Notes under the pieces: model-generated | Databases searched by the model: none | The model's input: only the letters and a program-made list of their open reading frames with translations | Told to the model about the DNA's origin: nothing | Origin: Ditylenchus dipsaci | Lineage: Eukaryota > Nematoda > Chromadorea > Rhabditida > Anguinidae | Reading direction: 5' to 3' | Length of the DNA stretch: 64,000 nt | Assembly: GCA_004194705.1 (NCBI GenBank) | Contig: SADC01000322.1 | Location: 62,001-126,000, forward strand | Shown: piece after piece, positions 23,052-34,537 of the stretch | How positions within the stretch are numbered: position 1 is the stretch's first letter | Layout of the letters: every line of letters starts with the position of its first letter | Position numbers and translations under genes: made by a program

Positions 23052-23451
23052 CAGTGCTGGGAACTCGTCCTTGGCTCGTCCTTTCCTCGTCCTTGATATT
23101 TCATGTACTTTTTCATGAATTATGTTGTGTATCTTTAAATATTATATATATATCTGTCCACAAGGAGTTACTCCACAAAATTGGTAAGAGATCGTGACAC
23201 AGATAAAACAATAAGTCAAATGGAAAATACATCAAAAGTCTAAGGACGAGCAACTCGTCCTAAACTCGTCCATTTACTCGTTTTTAGACTTTCAGTGTCT
23301 TTTTTGTTCAGCTCTAAGCATCTTTTAGGCATTTTTTTACCAACTTTGTAGAGGAGAGTTTCCTGAACACATCTAGTACAAATAGTTTAAAACTTTATAA
23401 CATTTTTGATAGAAAAGGCTGTAAAATATCAAGGACGAGTTCCCAGCACTG
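23052..23451. mobile_element. hAT-like MITE with perfect 8-bp duplication
   Basis: 400 bp, ends CAGTGCTGGGAACTCGTCC and its inverted copy. Flanked by CTCCCAAC at 23044-23051 and 23452-23459, identical. CAGTG ends plus 8-bp duplication are a hAT signature. Sub-terminal CTCGTCC words are repeated. Non-coding. Confidence 0.92.
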
Positions 23452-23487
23452 CTCCCAACTGTCATTTGTAAGCAATTTTTTGTAGCT

Positions 23488-23734
23488 TACCGTATATTCT
23501 CGATTAGAAGGCCCCTCTCTAATAGAAGGCCCCACTTGAGGACCTATATATCAGCGTAGAAAAAGAAATTCGCAAATCTGTTTTTCGCGTTTTCTTAGTT
23601 AACACGAGCTTACCTGATTCCACTTTTAAAATTTTGGTTGATCACCCAAAAATCTCAAATTCGAAATAATTTTTTTCCGATTTTAAGGGTTGAAAAATAG
23701 AAGGCCCGGGCCTTCTAATAGAGAATATACGGTA
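23488..23734. mobile_element. TACCGTA-family MITE
   Basis: TACCGTATATTCTCGATTAG left; CTAATAGAGAATATACGGTA right; inner GAAGGCCC copies. TA ends. One of at least seven such elements (13322, 36566, 40902, 44010, 48546, 48763). It lies just downstream of the CUL3 stop codon. Confidence 0.85.
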
Positions 23735-23977
23735 TTCGTTTTTTCCTCTATCACACATGTATTTTTTCGGAAAATTAAATTAAGCAGCTACACATGTAAA
23801 ACTTTATTCAAAGCGCCCAAGGCAGAACTATTCAAAATGGACAAAAAATACTCATTTGTAGATAGTCGATGGAACAAATGTGTGCCTATTTGCAAAATTG
23901 GTTCATATGTATAGAAAATTAACGTTGGTGTTAGGCGCAAATTTACTTCATGCATTCAATTATTGTTCGACCAGTGC

Positions 23978-26900
23978 TCACGCCAAATAAATATAGAGTT
24001 TGAGGTTGACTTTGTCTCTTTCCAAATACTCCCGCTCAATCAGAGACTCCACTCGTTTCTTTATCAAGATAGGGTCAGGCATGAATCTAGCCTTGAGTTG
24101 GTTGGTCACCTGAATTATATCATTTGCATCGTGAAACCCAAGGCACCCCCCCCTCCTACCCCAAGAGTATGACTTCTCTAACCATTTTTAGCTTGGAGAG
24201 CTCAAACTCTTTGGGGAGGGAGTTGAACTTGGGGTGCTGTCCATTCACATGTTTTATGTCAACCACTCACCTCTGTGACAAGATCATTGTGAACCAGCTG
24301 TTTGCGAGCCTTCATAACTCTTACAATGGCTGCTTCGATCTCGTGCTTGCGATCATCATCCACCTACAAGTAAACATACATAAATAGGACGAAAACTATT
24401 GTTTCTTTTAGAATATTTTAAGATGGCCCTTTTAAATTGACGGTTGTTATCTATTCGCGAACCCAAATTTCTGAATTATGATCTGCCTGTTAGTCTACCT
24501 GCTCACTCTCACTTTTAACAACCTTTTACGACTATTTGTGAAGAAAAATGAGTTTTTGCCAGCGGGATTTGAACCTGTTAACCACACACGCCAAAAGGAG
24601 GCACTTCTCGCCAAAAGGACGCATTTTTCCGTTTTGTCCCTGGTTTTTGACCAATTTTAACTTTTTTGGGTAAGAAAACCGCAACTTTTATAATACGTCG
24701 ATTGGGGATAAAATAGTTTCTAAATGACTGCCTGAACTAAGAAAATTACCTTGTTTCGAGTTTCTTTTCTTTCAGGTTCGGTTTCTCCTCTCCCAGAAAC
24801 CAGTTGTATTTTAATGCGAGTCAACTTGGATGTGAAGCCGTCATTCACGAAGAACTCGTCTGATGGTTCTGTAAATTTTTTCGTTAGTTGTGTATAATTT
24901 GAATTCTATCTAAAATATACCAATATCTTTGCCAAACCCTTTGCGGGAAAGGATTCTCTGAGATTGCTTGCCCATAGCCAACGACTGAAGTGACCGCTTT
25001 ATTTCTTTTTCGGGAATTTGTGTGTCATTTAACAGCTCCTAAAGTATTGTTAGTAGTTGAAGTGTTGAAAAGGGAGAAGGCAAGAGCATTACTTGGAAAG
25101 TGATGCGATTCTTGATGTTGAAACGCATAAGGATTACCATTTGATATCTAAAACAGTTTTTCATGAGAATTTAGCGAAAAAAATTCAGAGTGTTTCAGTG
25201 ATTTAGCAGCAGCATGGATTCGTTAGTAATGATAGTAAGATACAGAAATTTACTACAGTCGAGTTCCGATATAACAACATCCGGTTCTACTTAAGAAGCG
25301 GGTCCCAAAAAACAGTTTGGTCCCCCTGTTGTTTTTTCTATTGTACGAAAAAGAATAGATCCACAACACCCTGTCGAGTTCGTTCCCGACACTTTTCACG
25401 CTGATTTTTAAAGTATTTTGCCAGTTTTCTATGGTTTGTCTAATCCAAAAAATCTCAAAGATTCCGATTTTAAGGAGTATTTTTGAAAATGACCACAGTT
25501 TTGCCAATAAGATATAATGATACAACTTTTCGAAAAGATGGGGGTATATATCGTTTTGTTGGTAAAAATGTGGTCATTTGCAAAAATGACCGGTAAAATC
25601 GGGATCTTTGCGATTTTCGGTACTGAGAACTGAAATTATAATCAAAAATGACGCCAGGCGGGAACGAACTCGAGAAGTTGTCGACTGTACGATATTCGAA
25701 AATGCAACTTACGTGCTCACAGTCAGAATTTTATGTTCATCCTTTTGACGAACAACTACAGACGAAGGCCTGGCTGGTCACTTTCCTGCAACAAATTTGA
25801 GAATTATAAAAAATATCGATTTAAGTGCTCCAACCTGTTGACTAATCAGGTCATCGTTGCCAGTCATTCGACCATAAAACACTGCCTTAATATCAGCATT
25901 GCCCAGACAGGGTTCAAGCAGATCTTTCGACCGTTGTGTTTACTCAAATAAAACTTTTCAAACTGCTTCAGGGCTTGCTCAGCAGTAGGGGGCAGGGTGC
26001 ACATAGGTACCTGACTGGTCGGCCAGTAAACCTTGGTCAAAACCCTTACTGACAATTCTACGTCATCTCGGACCTGAATAAAATGTATAAAATACAAATG
26101 ATGCTTGAAAACATAATAAAATTTACCTGATTACTGTCTTTGTATTCATTCATTACAGAGTTAGACAGTTCCATGTCTCGGAACATTCCTTCTAATTTGG
26201 AGGTGAATTGACAACCGCATTCCGTCTAAAGCTCGCAGATTATTTTAGAAACTTGGTCAGGGCACTAGTGGAGAATCAATTCCCATTTTGCGTCATGGTC
26301 CTCCTTGTTTTTTTTCTTCTTCAAAAATATGCCTTCATCCTCCCTGTTGATTTTTTTAAGAAAAATTGGAACCGATTCTCCACAGCATCCTTGGTCAATT
26401 TACGATCAGGAAAATTAGTTACAGTCAACCCTCGATATAACGACCCCCTGCGGACCGGCCCTAGGGGTCGTTATATCGAGGGGTCATTATATTGGGGGTC
26501 ATTATATCGAGGTTTCATACCAAAAATTATAAAAGGGGTCGTTATATCGAGGGTTGATTGTAAATAGGTCAAATTCACCGAAAAAGCAAATTTCTTTTGC
26601 AGAACAATAACAACTGAATTCAACAAACAACAATCAATGGTTAGACGAGAAGAACTTGGTGATTTTTGACTGTCTTTGATTCTTTTTGCGCTCGCCGTAG
26701 AAGTAATCATCGAGGGCATCACTGTGACGAAGTATTGTGAAATCAGCCGAATTCTCTTCCAGATATTGGCGAACAAATTGGAAATGGTGGTGCGCTTCAT
26801 CACGACTAATCGGCGGCTGCTCTGGTTCGATTTCTTCGACTTCCATGGCTTTGTAATCATATTCGCGAGCGCCTTCCGTAGTGATTTCCGAGACATCTTC

Positions 26901-29900
26901 AATAATTTCGGCGAGTGTGAGTGCACCACCTGGAAATAAATAATAGAGTTTAAGAGCCGTTATTTTTAACTATCATACATGTTTCCACTAGTTCATCGAC
27001 ATTGATAAAGTCATCCACAGTAGCATCAATTTCAACCCTTTCCAGCTCCTCCAGATCTTCCCAAGCATTCAGCATTTCCTCCATGGCTTCATTCACCACG
27101 CCAGCGCCGAGATCATCTTCCTCATCCTCTTCTTCATCGCCAGCGCCTTGTTCTCTAGCTATTTCCTAAATACTTAACGTAAACAAATCATCTGCATAAG
27201 TTATAACTTTATTTTATTTGCCTTGTGAATGAATTTGGCATGGCGGAAACAATTCTTAATAGTATCCCCAGTGACTTGATCCCAAGCTCTTTGAAGCATA
27301 TGTAGGGCTTGCAATAGATTGAGCTTGTAGTCTCTCTTGGCCTCGATTTCAGCAATATGCCAGCGCAATACGAGCTTCCTGTAGTGTATCTTCAGATTTT
27401 GAATAACGCCTTGATCCATTGGCTGAAAATATTGCGTAATGGTGAAAGTTTACAACAATGAAAAAATACCTGTGAGATAGCAGTCGTGTTGGGCGGAAAG
27501 AATTTTACTGTGATGTTATCAAGCTTAACATTTGTTGGATGAGCACTGCAATTGTCCAGATAGATTAGAGTTTTGCGGTTGTCTTTCTTAAGCTTCCGGT
27601 CCCATCTCTTTAGCTGTGCTTCAAAAATCATCCTAAATGACAGATAATAACCAAAAAATTAGTCAAACTTAAATTAACCTGTCATCCACGCTTTAGAATT
27701 TGCTTCGTAGTCCACTGGCACTTCTTTGTTCTTGAAACAGCGAGGTTCAGCCGACTTTCCGATCACTAACAGCGGTAGCTTCTCAGTTCCCGTCATATTG
27801 GCACACACGAGCACGGATATGCGTTCTTTGCTTTTCTTACCCCCAGCACACTTGTCACCTAAAAGCATGTTAAGCAATTATGCAATGACCCAAGAATATA
27901 ACGTACGACAACAAACCTTTATACGCCATTGTCTTGCTTGGTAAGAGCTGCCAGAATAAACCCGTTTCGTCGGCGTTGAAAATATCATCTGCTGGGAATT
28001 CTGCCAGCACCTCAGATAGAACCTGCTGCTGCCACTCGTGAAGTGAATTGACGTCAACTGCTCCGGCTTCCCCTTGCATATCTTTGAAGCGAATTCCATG
28101 ACGATCCTTGAACTTTTCGAGCCATCCTTTGCTGGCTTCGAAGTCGACAATTCCCATTTTAGCCGCAATCGCCAGCGCCTGCTCCTTAAAGTAAATAAGT
28201 GAGACTTGGAAAGGCTTGATAAACAAGAAACAACAAAACAAGTATCAGTACCTTTAGTAAATCACCACTCACTGCAACGTTTTTGCTTCTGACTTGCTTG
28301 TGCCAAACTAGAAGAGCCTCCTCCATTTGTTCATGCTTGCCCGGCTTAAGACGCACTCGCTTTGCTTTGCTTCCACTATCGATGGCGGCCAGAACAGCTT
28401 CTTTTTCCTTCAGAATTCCTATGATGGTGCTTCTGGAAATGCCGAAATTCTTTGCCAGCTGATGGTTGCCCTTCTTTGATGACGCGTCAATGATTGCTTT
28501 CTTCTTTTGCAGAGTAAGTCCTTGTCTTTTTCTTGGAGTTGACACGTTGAAATAGCTAAAACGAAAAGAAGATAAAATATAAACACAACAAACGCCAACA
28601 ATAATAACAATTTTCGCGATTTTTGCCATAGTCGTTATCGTTAAATAAGGGGTTCGTTAAATCGAGGTATCTTTTCTTTATCGGGACCGGCCAAAGAGGG
28701 TCGTTATATCGAGGGGTCGTTATATCGGGGGGTCGTTATATCGAGGGTTCAGTTTGCCTTAATTTTGCACTGAACCAACCAAATCGAGCCAAGGGGGTCG
28801 TTATATCGAGGGAGTCGTTATATCGGGGGGTCGTTATATCGAGAGTTGACTGTACTATCTATTGAGGGTTCGAAGTTAACTGTATGCCCACCTTTAGCTT
28901 GGAGATCATAGACTTTTCAGCGTCATCAGATATACTTTTGCCCAGCAGCAATCTTTTTGCCAAATGTTGTTTGTAATATCTGTAATAGCCATAAATTTTT
29001 GCTCTTCTATTAAAAAAAATTGTAGTATACCTCTCGAAAACATCTTTTTCCTGCAAATACTTGAAAAGGACCATTGCCTTGTCAAGCACGTTTTCAGCCT
29101 CTCCCTCGTTCAACTAAATTAGCAGTGTTTTAGCAAAACTTTTAAAAAATCTTGATATCAACCGTTTTCAGGCCCTTCTTCAACTTGTCATCAATGTATA
29201 GTGAAAGGTATTCTGGGCTTTTAGCACTCAAATTCAAAAAATATTCAAAGTCGCCCTGTATTCTTTGCTTGAAGTCCTTGTCCTCCTTGAATGCATCAAC
29301 CAAGTATCTGTCGAATCGGAGTTTTAGATCAAGTAAACTCTAAATTACCAAAAATTCTTCGATGTGTGCATTTTTGATGTCCAACCTGAATAAAAGCTAT
29401 GGGATTTGGTGGTTGAGCTCCGGTTGGTGCAAGTGTCAGGTTTTCAATAGCTTCAGCATTGCTATCTTCCACCAAAAGTTTGCCTTTGCCTCTTAGGTAT
29501 GCACTCATTGTGTCAGTCATAGTCTTAATGCCTTGGGGAACCCGTTTGAGTAGCTCATACAAAGATCGAAGGTCTGGAATTTGAGTTGATATTAGGATAT
29601 AAGTTATAATTCAGTTTATAATAACCATTAATGCGATCATTGACAAGCATGAAGACTAGGCCAGAGTTCTCCATATCGACCACGCTCATTAGGTGTTTAG
29701 TGACAAGTTCTTCATTGAGAACCTACAAAATTTATTTTGATTAAACATTGCTAATTTTGAGGTAATTGAAGGTGCATGCATTCGATTAACGGTTTCAGTA
29801 GTAGTCAAAATTATGCGTAATATGTTTTATCTATATTATTGCCCTTCTTTACTCTAACCTTCCTTATTCAGCCTTTTTTGTTTGAAAAATTGACATTGCG

Positions 29901-32900
29901 ATCCTCCGCTAGAATCTTGAATTTGACTTGCTGCCCAAAGCAAATGTTGAAATCACATAGATCAGAATAGACAAGATCGGGACATATTATTTTGTCTATT
30001 TTTTAGTTTTTCAGTCGGAAAAAAAACATTGAGCGATTGAATGAATTTCTAATAAATCATCAAATAGTTCAAAGTCCTGGTCCAAGTCCAAGTATTTGAA
30101 ATCCGCTGTGGTTTGAATCTGAGATCGAAAATCAACTGGTAGTGGACTTCCTAGGATTTGAGGTCCCCAACACCAAAAAAACTCAAAAATATTGTTTATA
30201 AAAAATTATATTACATTGATGATTTTGGCCTCCGTCACTTTATCTAAAGTTCAAAAGCTAATTTTTGTAGATAAAAAAGCCATTGACTGTTACCTAAATA
30301 ACGTTCTGCCCGCTGGGATTCTTCACTCAGGCATTCGTTCACTTTGCGCACATACACGCTTGCAGAGTTCTCTGTCAAAAACTTCTGACTAGCTCTACGG
30401 TAGAACTCGGCTGACTCTCTCAAAAATGGTTCTTCAAACTGCTTTTCGTAGTAAGTGCGCTCTTCGATGCCCAGAGAGATGAGCATTTGACAGGCATTTT
30501 TCAAATCAATCCTAAAAATTGCATTTTCATTTAAAAATTGAAAAATATATTTAAAAAATCGACCATTCAATTATTTCTTTCTGTCTTTCCAAAGAAATCA
30601 TGGAGAGCAGAGTGAGCTTTAGATGTTCATTGATGCTGGGATGATCCACTATTTCTTGGCGGAAGATTATCAGACCCATCTGGTAGACGGGATCTACGCC
30701 AGCTTGTTGCACATAAACTCTATCCATGTACATCAAGATGTCGCGGATCATGACCTGAATTTGAGATTTTTCTTTTTGCAGTAGACGCTTGAAATACAGT
30801 CAAACTTCTATTTAACGTCCCACCAAAAGTTCGTTCCCACCTCGGGTCCGACACTTTTTTTAGCTCAATTTCTGAAGTAATTTTCCAAAACTGATTCTTC
30901 AGCCTAATCCGAAATATGGCAGGGATTCCGATTTTACCGATCGTTTTTCAAAAATACCACAATTTTAACATATAGACCCGCAAACTTCTATTTAACGACC
31001 GTCTTTTTTGAAAAACAGGGACGTTAAATAGAAGTTTGCGGGTCCATATGTTAAAATTGTGGCATTTTTGAAAAACGATCGGTAAAATCGGAATCCCTGC
31101 CATATTTCGGATTAGGCTGACGAATCAGTTTTAGAAAATTACTTCAGAAATTGAGCTAAAAAAAGTGTCGGACCCGAGGTGGGAACGAACTTTTTGGTGG
31201 GACTTTAAATAGAAGTTTGACTGTATTCTGTTTTTATTAAAAAAATAAACATCCTGGAGCTATGTATCGCGACCGCAATAGGGTAAAATACCCCTATGTA
31301 TAGTAATTTTCCTTTAAAGAAGCAAGGCAAAAAGTCAAAATTTCGGCTAATTTTTTCTTAAAGTGTCCTCCCGCCAACTAAAAACATGCTTTTTAGCTTG
31401 ATAGCAGAGTCGGGAAAGTTTAAGAAGGGTAAAAACAAATTTTTGGGAGGACTCGGTAAGAAGTGTTCTTGCCAAAATGTCACTTGAAGTATCAAGTCGT
31501 TCTAAAACACGACAGCTCCATTTGGTTCCAATACTTTGGGTTCAATTTTGTCAATCGTTGGCAAGGCATTTTTAAAATTGCGAAAATTGCCAAAAATCAG
31601 ATTATTTTTGGGTACTCTATATTTTTTTAGCAATTCTAGCTATTGCACTCACCATGGCAGTTGTGTGCTCTGCCCAAGCTCTATTGAGTGTTTCTAGGAA
31701 GCGTCCATTCACAGCCTCAATAATGATCCCACGCACCTAAAATGTGAGAAATTCACCAGAGAGCTGTTGCTAAATGAAAACCGTTTTTTCAAAACTTTTT
31801 TTTTGGGTTATTGAACATGCAGTATTGAATAGCTGGGCTGTTTTCAGCCCTCTTGGATGGTTTTTTTTTGTTAAAGAGTAGCTGACTCTTACAGATAGTC
31901 CGACTATTTTTCAGGGAAAATTGTGTTTAACACAAAATATTATTTCTTGCTTACGGCGTCTCATTATCGCTTAAAACTGTAATATCGCTAGCTAAAACCG
32001 TTTATTACATAATAAGAACATTTCTGCAAGAAAAAGTCACGTACAAAAAAAGGAAACGAGTTTTCGTCAAATCCATTATTTGTCAGAAATTATTAGAGAA
32101 TTGGAGACACAAGCGAATTGTGTAAAAAAAGTTGTAGAGCTTGGAAAACTTACAGTACGTTATTTACTTTAACAGCGCTCAGCCGGCCGCCTTATTTTTC
32201 AACCCTCAGAAAATTGGGAAAATCTGGGATCGATCTCGAGAAAAACTTTTTTTAACCTCATTTCGGAAAAGTTTTGCCAGATGTGATTCGTCAGTCTAGT
32301 AGGAAGTATACAAGGGTTCCGATTTTGCCGACCATTTTTAAGAAATTATATAGTTTTGCCATTTTTACCCGCAACGCATCATACAAGATGCCCCAAATGT
32401 TAAAAGGGGTATCTTATATGGAGCGTTGCGGGTAAAAATGCAAAACTATATAATTTCACAAAACGATCGGCAAAATTGGAATCCTTGCGATATTTCCGAC
32501 TAGACTGACGAATTACATTTGGCAAACAATTTCAGAAATGAGGTTAAAAAATTATCGGACCCAAGGCGGGAACGAACTTGAGGAGGGTATCTTATATAAA
32601 ACGTCGACTATACGGGAAAAAAAATGTCGAAAAAATTAGAAGCTATAATTATAATAAATATCGGCCTAAACCCGTTTCAGCAAAAAACCCGTTTTCAAAC
32701 AGCCATTTTGACCTCGATAACAGGGCCTGGTTTTTTTATTATTATAAATAAATAAATTACATTATTCTGCAGATGATCGATAACAACTTGTTTAAGTCCA
32801 TGATACAACTTTTCTCCGTGCTTATGAAGAACCTGAACAGGCATTTATTTGGAGACTGATCGCAAAATCACCAAGATAAACAGAATTTACCAATGTATAA

Positions 32901-33140
32901 GCGTTTCGGTAAAGCTCTTCAAAACTCAGACCAGAATTGTTCTTGCGTTGGATTTCTTGAATGGCTTTTTTAAGAAGTTCCCAAATTTGCTCCACATACT
33001 TCTCGTCCATTGCGGACTGCAAAATTTAACAAATATTTTTTTATGTTATAGAAAAGCTGTAAAGTGAAATGTCTCACAGGAAAAGATCGTATTCTCATTT
33101 TCATTTGAGATCCTCCAGTGCGCGGTGTCTGACGACTCAT
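23978..33140 (-). CDS. CUL3: Cullin-3, scaffold of BTB-CUL3-RBX1 ubiquitin ligases
   Basis: Scaffold joining BTB substrate adaptors (N-terminal cullin repeats) to RBX1 and E2 (C-terminal cullin homology and winged helix). Nineteen exons mapped, ATG 33140 to TGA 23978-23980: 33078-33140, 32891-33016, 32761-32832, 31653-31736, 30564-30754, 30294-30511, 29626-29722, 29386-29573, 29163-29339, 29031-29113, 28892-28979, 26127-26225, 25835-26073, 25713-25785, 25093-25147, 24921-25038, 24750-24868, 24271-24363, 23978-24109. Key stretches: [68 protein letters not shown] and the neddylation-site region [16 protein letters not shown] with its lysine. A short exon between 30294 and 29722 is unresolved. 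Two exons are one base short (239 nt, shift near 25925; 73 nt, near 25755). No other lesions; introns carry several transposons. Confidence 0.95.
25254..25689. mobile_element. Palindromic pogo-type MITE in CUL3 intron
   Basis: TACAGTCGAGTTCCGATATAA at left, GTCGACTGTA at right, inverted halves (GAGTTCGTTCCCG / CGGGAACGAACTC) and a GGTCCCCCTGTTGTTTTTT fragment inserted in the left arm. TA ends. Confidence 0.8.
26420..28854. mobile_element. Autonomous Tigger/pogo DNA transposon inside CUL3
   Basis: 2.4-kb element with TACAGTCAACCCTCGATATA at left and GAGTTGACTGTA at right, TA at both ends. Both ends carry several sub-terminal copies of GGTCGTTATATCGAGG. It contains a multi-exon transposase (next entry) read on the same strand as CUL3 and lies wholly in the CUL3 intron 26226-28891. 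It can supply transposase for the short TACAGTC MITEs across the window. Confidence 0.95.
26634..28550 (-). CDS. Tigger/pogo-family transposase (CENP-B HTH + DDE)
   Basis: Cut-and-paste transposase. Exons, 5' to 3': about 28550-28260 ([38 protein letters not shown]), about 28185-27920 (CENP-B-type domain, [20 protein letters not shown]), 27850-27675, 27631-27475, 27420-27225, 27165-26985 (acidic linker DEEEDEEDD) and 26930-26634 (stop TGA). Catalytic acids: first Asp in NADETGLFW, second in YLDNCSAHP, third in PMDQGVIQN; 30 residues separate the last two, the DD30D spacing of pogo elements. The C-terminus is Lys-rich ([16 protein letters not shown]). I see no stop or shift in the catalytic core, so it may be active. 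The 5' start is uncertain: the upstream ATG at about 28629 gives a hydrophobic leader that may be intronic. Confidence 0.92.
30795..31225. mobile_element. Near-perfect 431-bp palindromic MITE in CUL3 intron
   Basis: TACAGTCAAACTTCTATTTA...TAAATAGAAGTTTGACTGTA. Both 215-bp halves are almost exact inverted copies (GTTCGTTCCCACCTCGGGTC; GATTCCGATTTTACCGATCG). TA ends. Transcribed in CUL3 pre-mRNA it would form a very long hairpin. Confidence 0.92.
32190..32615. mobile_element. Palindromic pogo-type MITE in CUL3 intron 3
   Basis: Inverted halves contain AACCTCATTTC / GAAATGAGGTT, CGTCAGTCTAGTAGGAA / TTTCCGACTAGACTGACG and GGGGTATCTTATATGG copies; the right end reads GTCGACTATA (mutated CTGTA). 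The left terminus is unclear. Confidence 0.75.
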
Positions 33141-33490
33141 TACCCGGATGCAGATATTGCAAAATTTTGTTTTGGATTAAAAAAATACTTTTCTAAATAC
33201 AAAATTTTACAATATTTTTAAAGAAAAATCACGAAAATAGCAAAAGATAGACTTTCGATATTAAGTAGCAGTAACATACAGAGATACAAGATGAACCAAC
33301 CGCGATTTCTCGCTGCACAAAATGTGCGCCTGCAATATGCATCTTTTTGAATATTCTTTTATGAAATATTAACTTTTAAAAACAAGCTGAGGAGGAACTT
33401 TAGCTCCCAACACTGTGAACCATACATTTCTGCTGTTCTTTTTCTACAATCGAGATTTGGTATAGTGATACCTCTGGGGGCCGCCGGTGT

Positions 33491-33932
33491 GGTGTACGAT
33501 CAGTTAGCAACGGTGTCAGTTAGCAACGGTCAATAAGCAACGGTTTTTTTCAAAAATTTTCATACTTTTTCAAACAAAAATTTTTATTTTAGCAAAAAAA
33601 TTTCTGGCGTCTCCCAGTGGCCGAAATTTCCTCAGGAACTTGTATGAAAAAACAGAATTTCGAAAAATGCTTGTGTGCTGAGATATGACTTGAAGTTGGA
33701 GTGCCAATATGCCACCTTTCAACTTTGGGTAATATCTCAGCGCACAAGTATTTTTTCGAAATTCTGTTTTTTCATACAAGTTCCTGAAGAAAAATTTCGG
33801 CTACTGAAAGACGCCAGAAAAACTTTTTTGCTAATATAAGAACTTTTGTTTGAAAAAGTATGAAAATTTTTGAAAAAAACCGTTGCTAATTGACCGTTGC
33901 TAACTGACACCGTTGCTAACTGACCCCTCCCC
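33491..33932. mobile_element. Fold-back element with GTTAGCAACGGT array ends
   Basis: 442 bp. Three direct copies of about 15 bp around GTTAGCAACGGT lie at the left end and inverted copies (ACCGTTGCTAAC) at the right. A perfect 9-bp duplication CGCCGGTGT flanks it (33482-33490, 33933-33941). The body is itself a long inverted repeat. It sits inside an older pogo-like repeat just upstream of CUL3. Confidence 0.88.
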
Positions 33933-33989
33933 CGCCGGTGTCACTATATCGAGACTTTAAATCCACACAAATACCTTTGATGTATAACC

Positions 33990-34158
33990 ATAGGTGTACC
34001 CAGGGAGGGATGGAGGTTCGGTGGCTAGCGGGGCTATAGCGTCCCCCCATACCCCCATCAGGATTTTTAAGCTTTTTTTTTAGTCTTTTTATCTTTATTT
34101 AGCTTTTTTGCCTTTTCAGTCGCCCCCCCCCGTCTGAAAATCCTGGGTACGCCTATAT
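33990..34158. mobile_element. Short MITE with TAGGYGTACCCAGG ends
   Basis: Left ATAGGTGTACCCAGG and right CCTGGGTACGCCTAT are inverted. C- and G-rich sub-terminal tracts. Non-coding. Confidence 0.7.
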
Positions 34159-34537
34159 GTATGACAGCACAAGCTTGAACATTTTTCTAGAATCTGACTT
34201 CGATATAGTGACACATTACAAAGGAAAATTAATGGCCATCCAAAGCATAGAAGTGCCTAGTTGGGGAAAGCGAAAAAATGCCGAGAATCTTGGTTTCTCA
34301 ATCTCGGGTTTAGCTGTGGTCTCGTTCTCGAATATCGCTTAGCTCAGATTTTTTTTCTCGCTTGGCACAGCTTAGAAAATTTTGACGCTTCTAGCAAATA
34401 ACATAACCCCGCCTCCCAAGAGTCCGAATTTTTAAAGTGTTGAAGTTTTTCGGGTATCACACTGTCTTATGATTATAAATTTTTAAAAACTTGGACTGTA
34501 TTTATTATCACTAGAACCCGCCTTTTAATTTATTAAA
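34159..34537. other. Spacer, no gene recognised
   Basis: No exon or repeat pair supported. A short ORF at 34157-34342 lacks splice or domain support. Confidence 0.4.

Noticed and set aside
29760..29830. Missing short CUL3 exon reading TTTETV, close to the expected linker between exons 30294-30511 and 29626-29722
   Set aside because: No AG acceptor or GT donor in phase borders it; similarity is too short to call.
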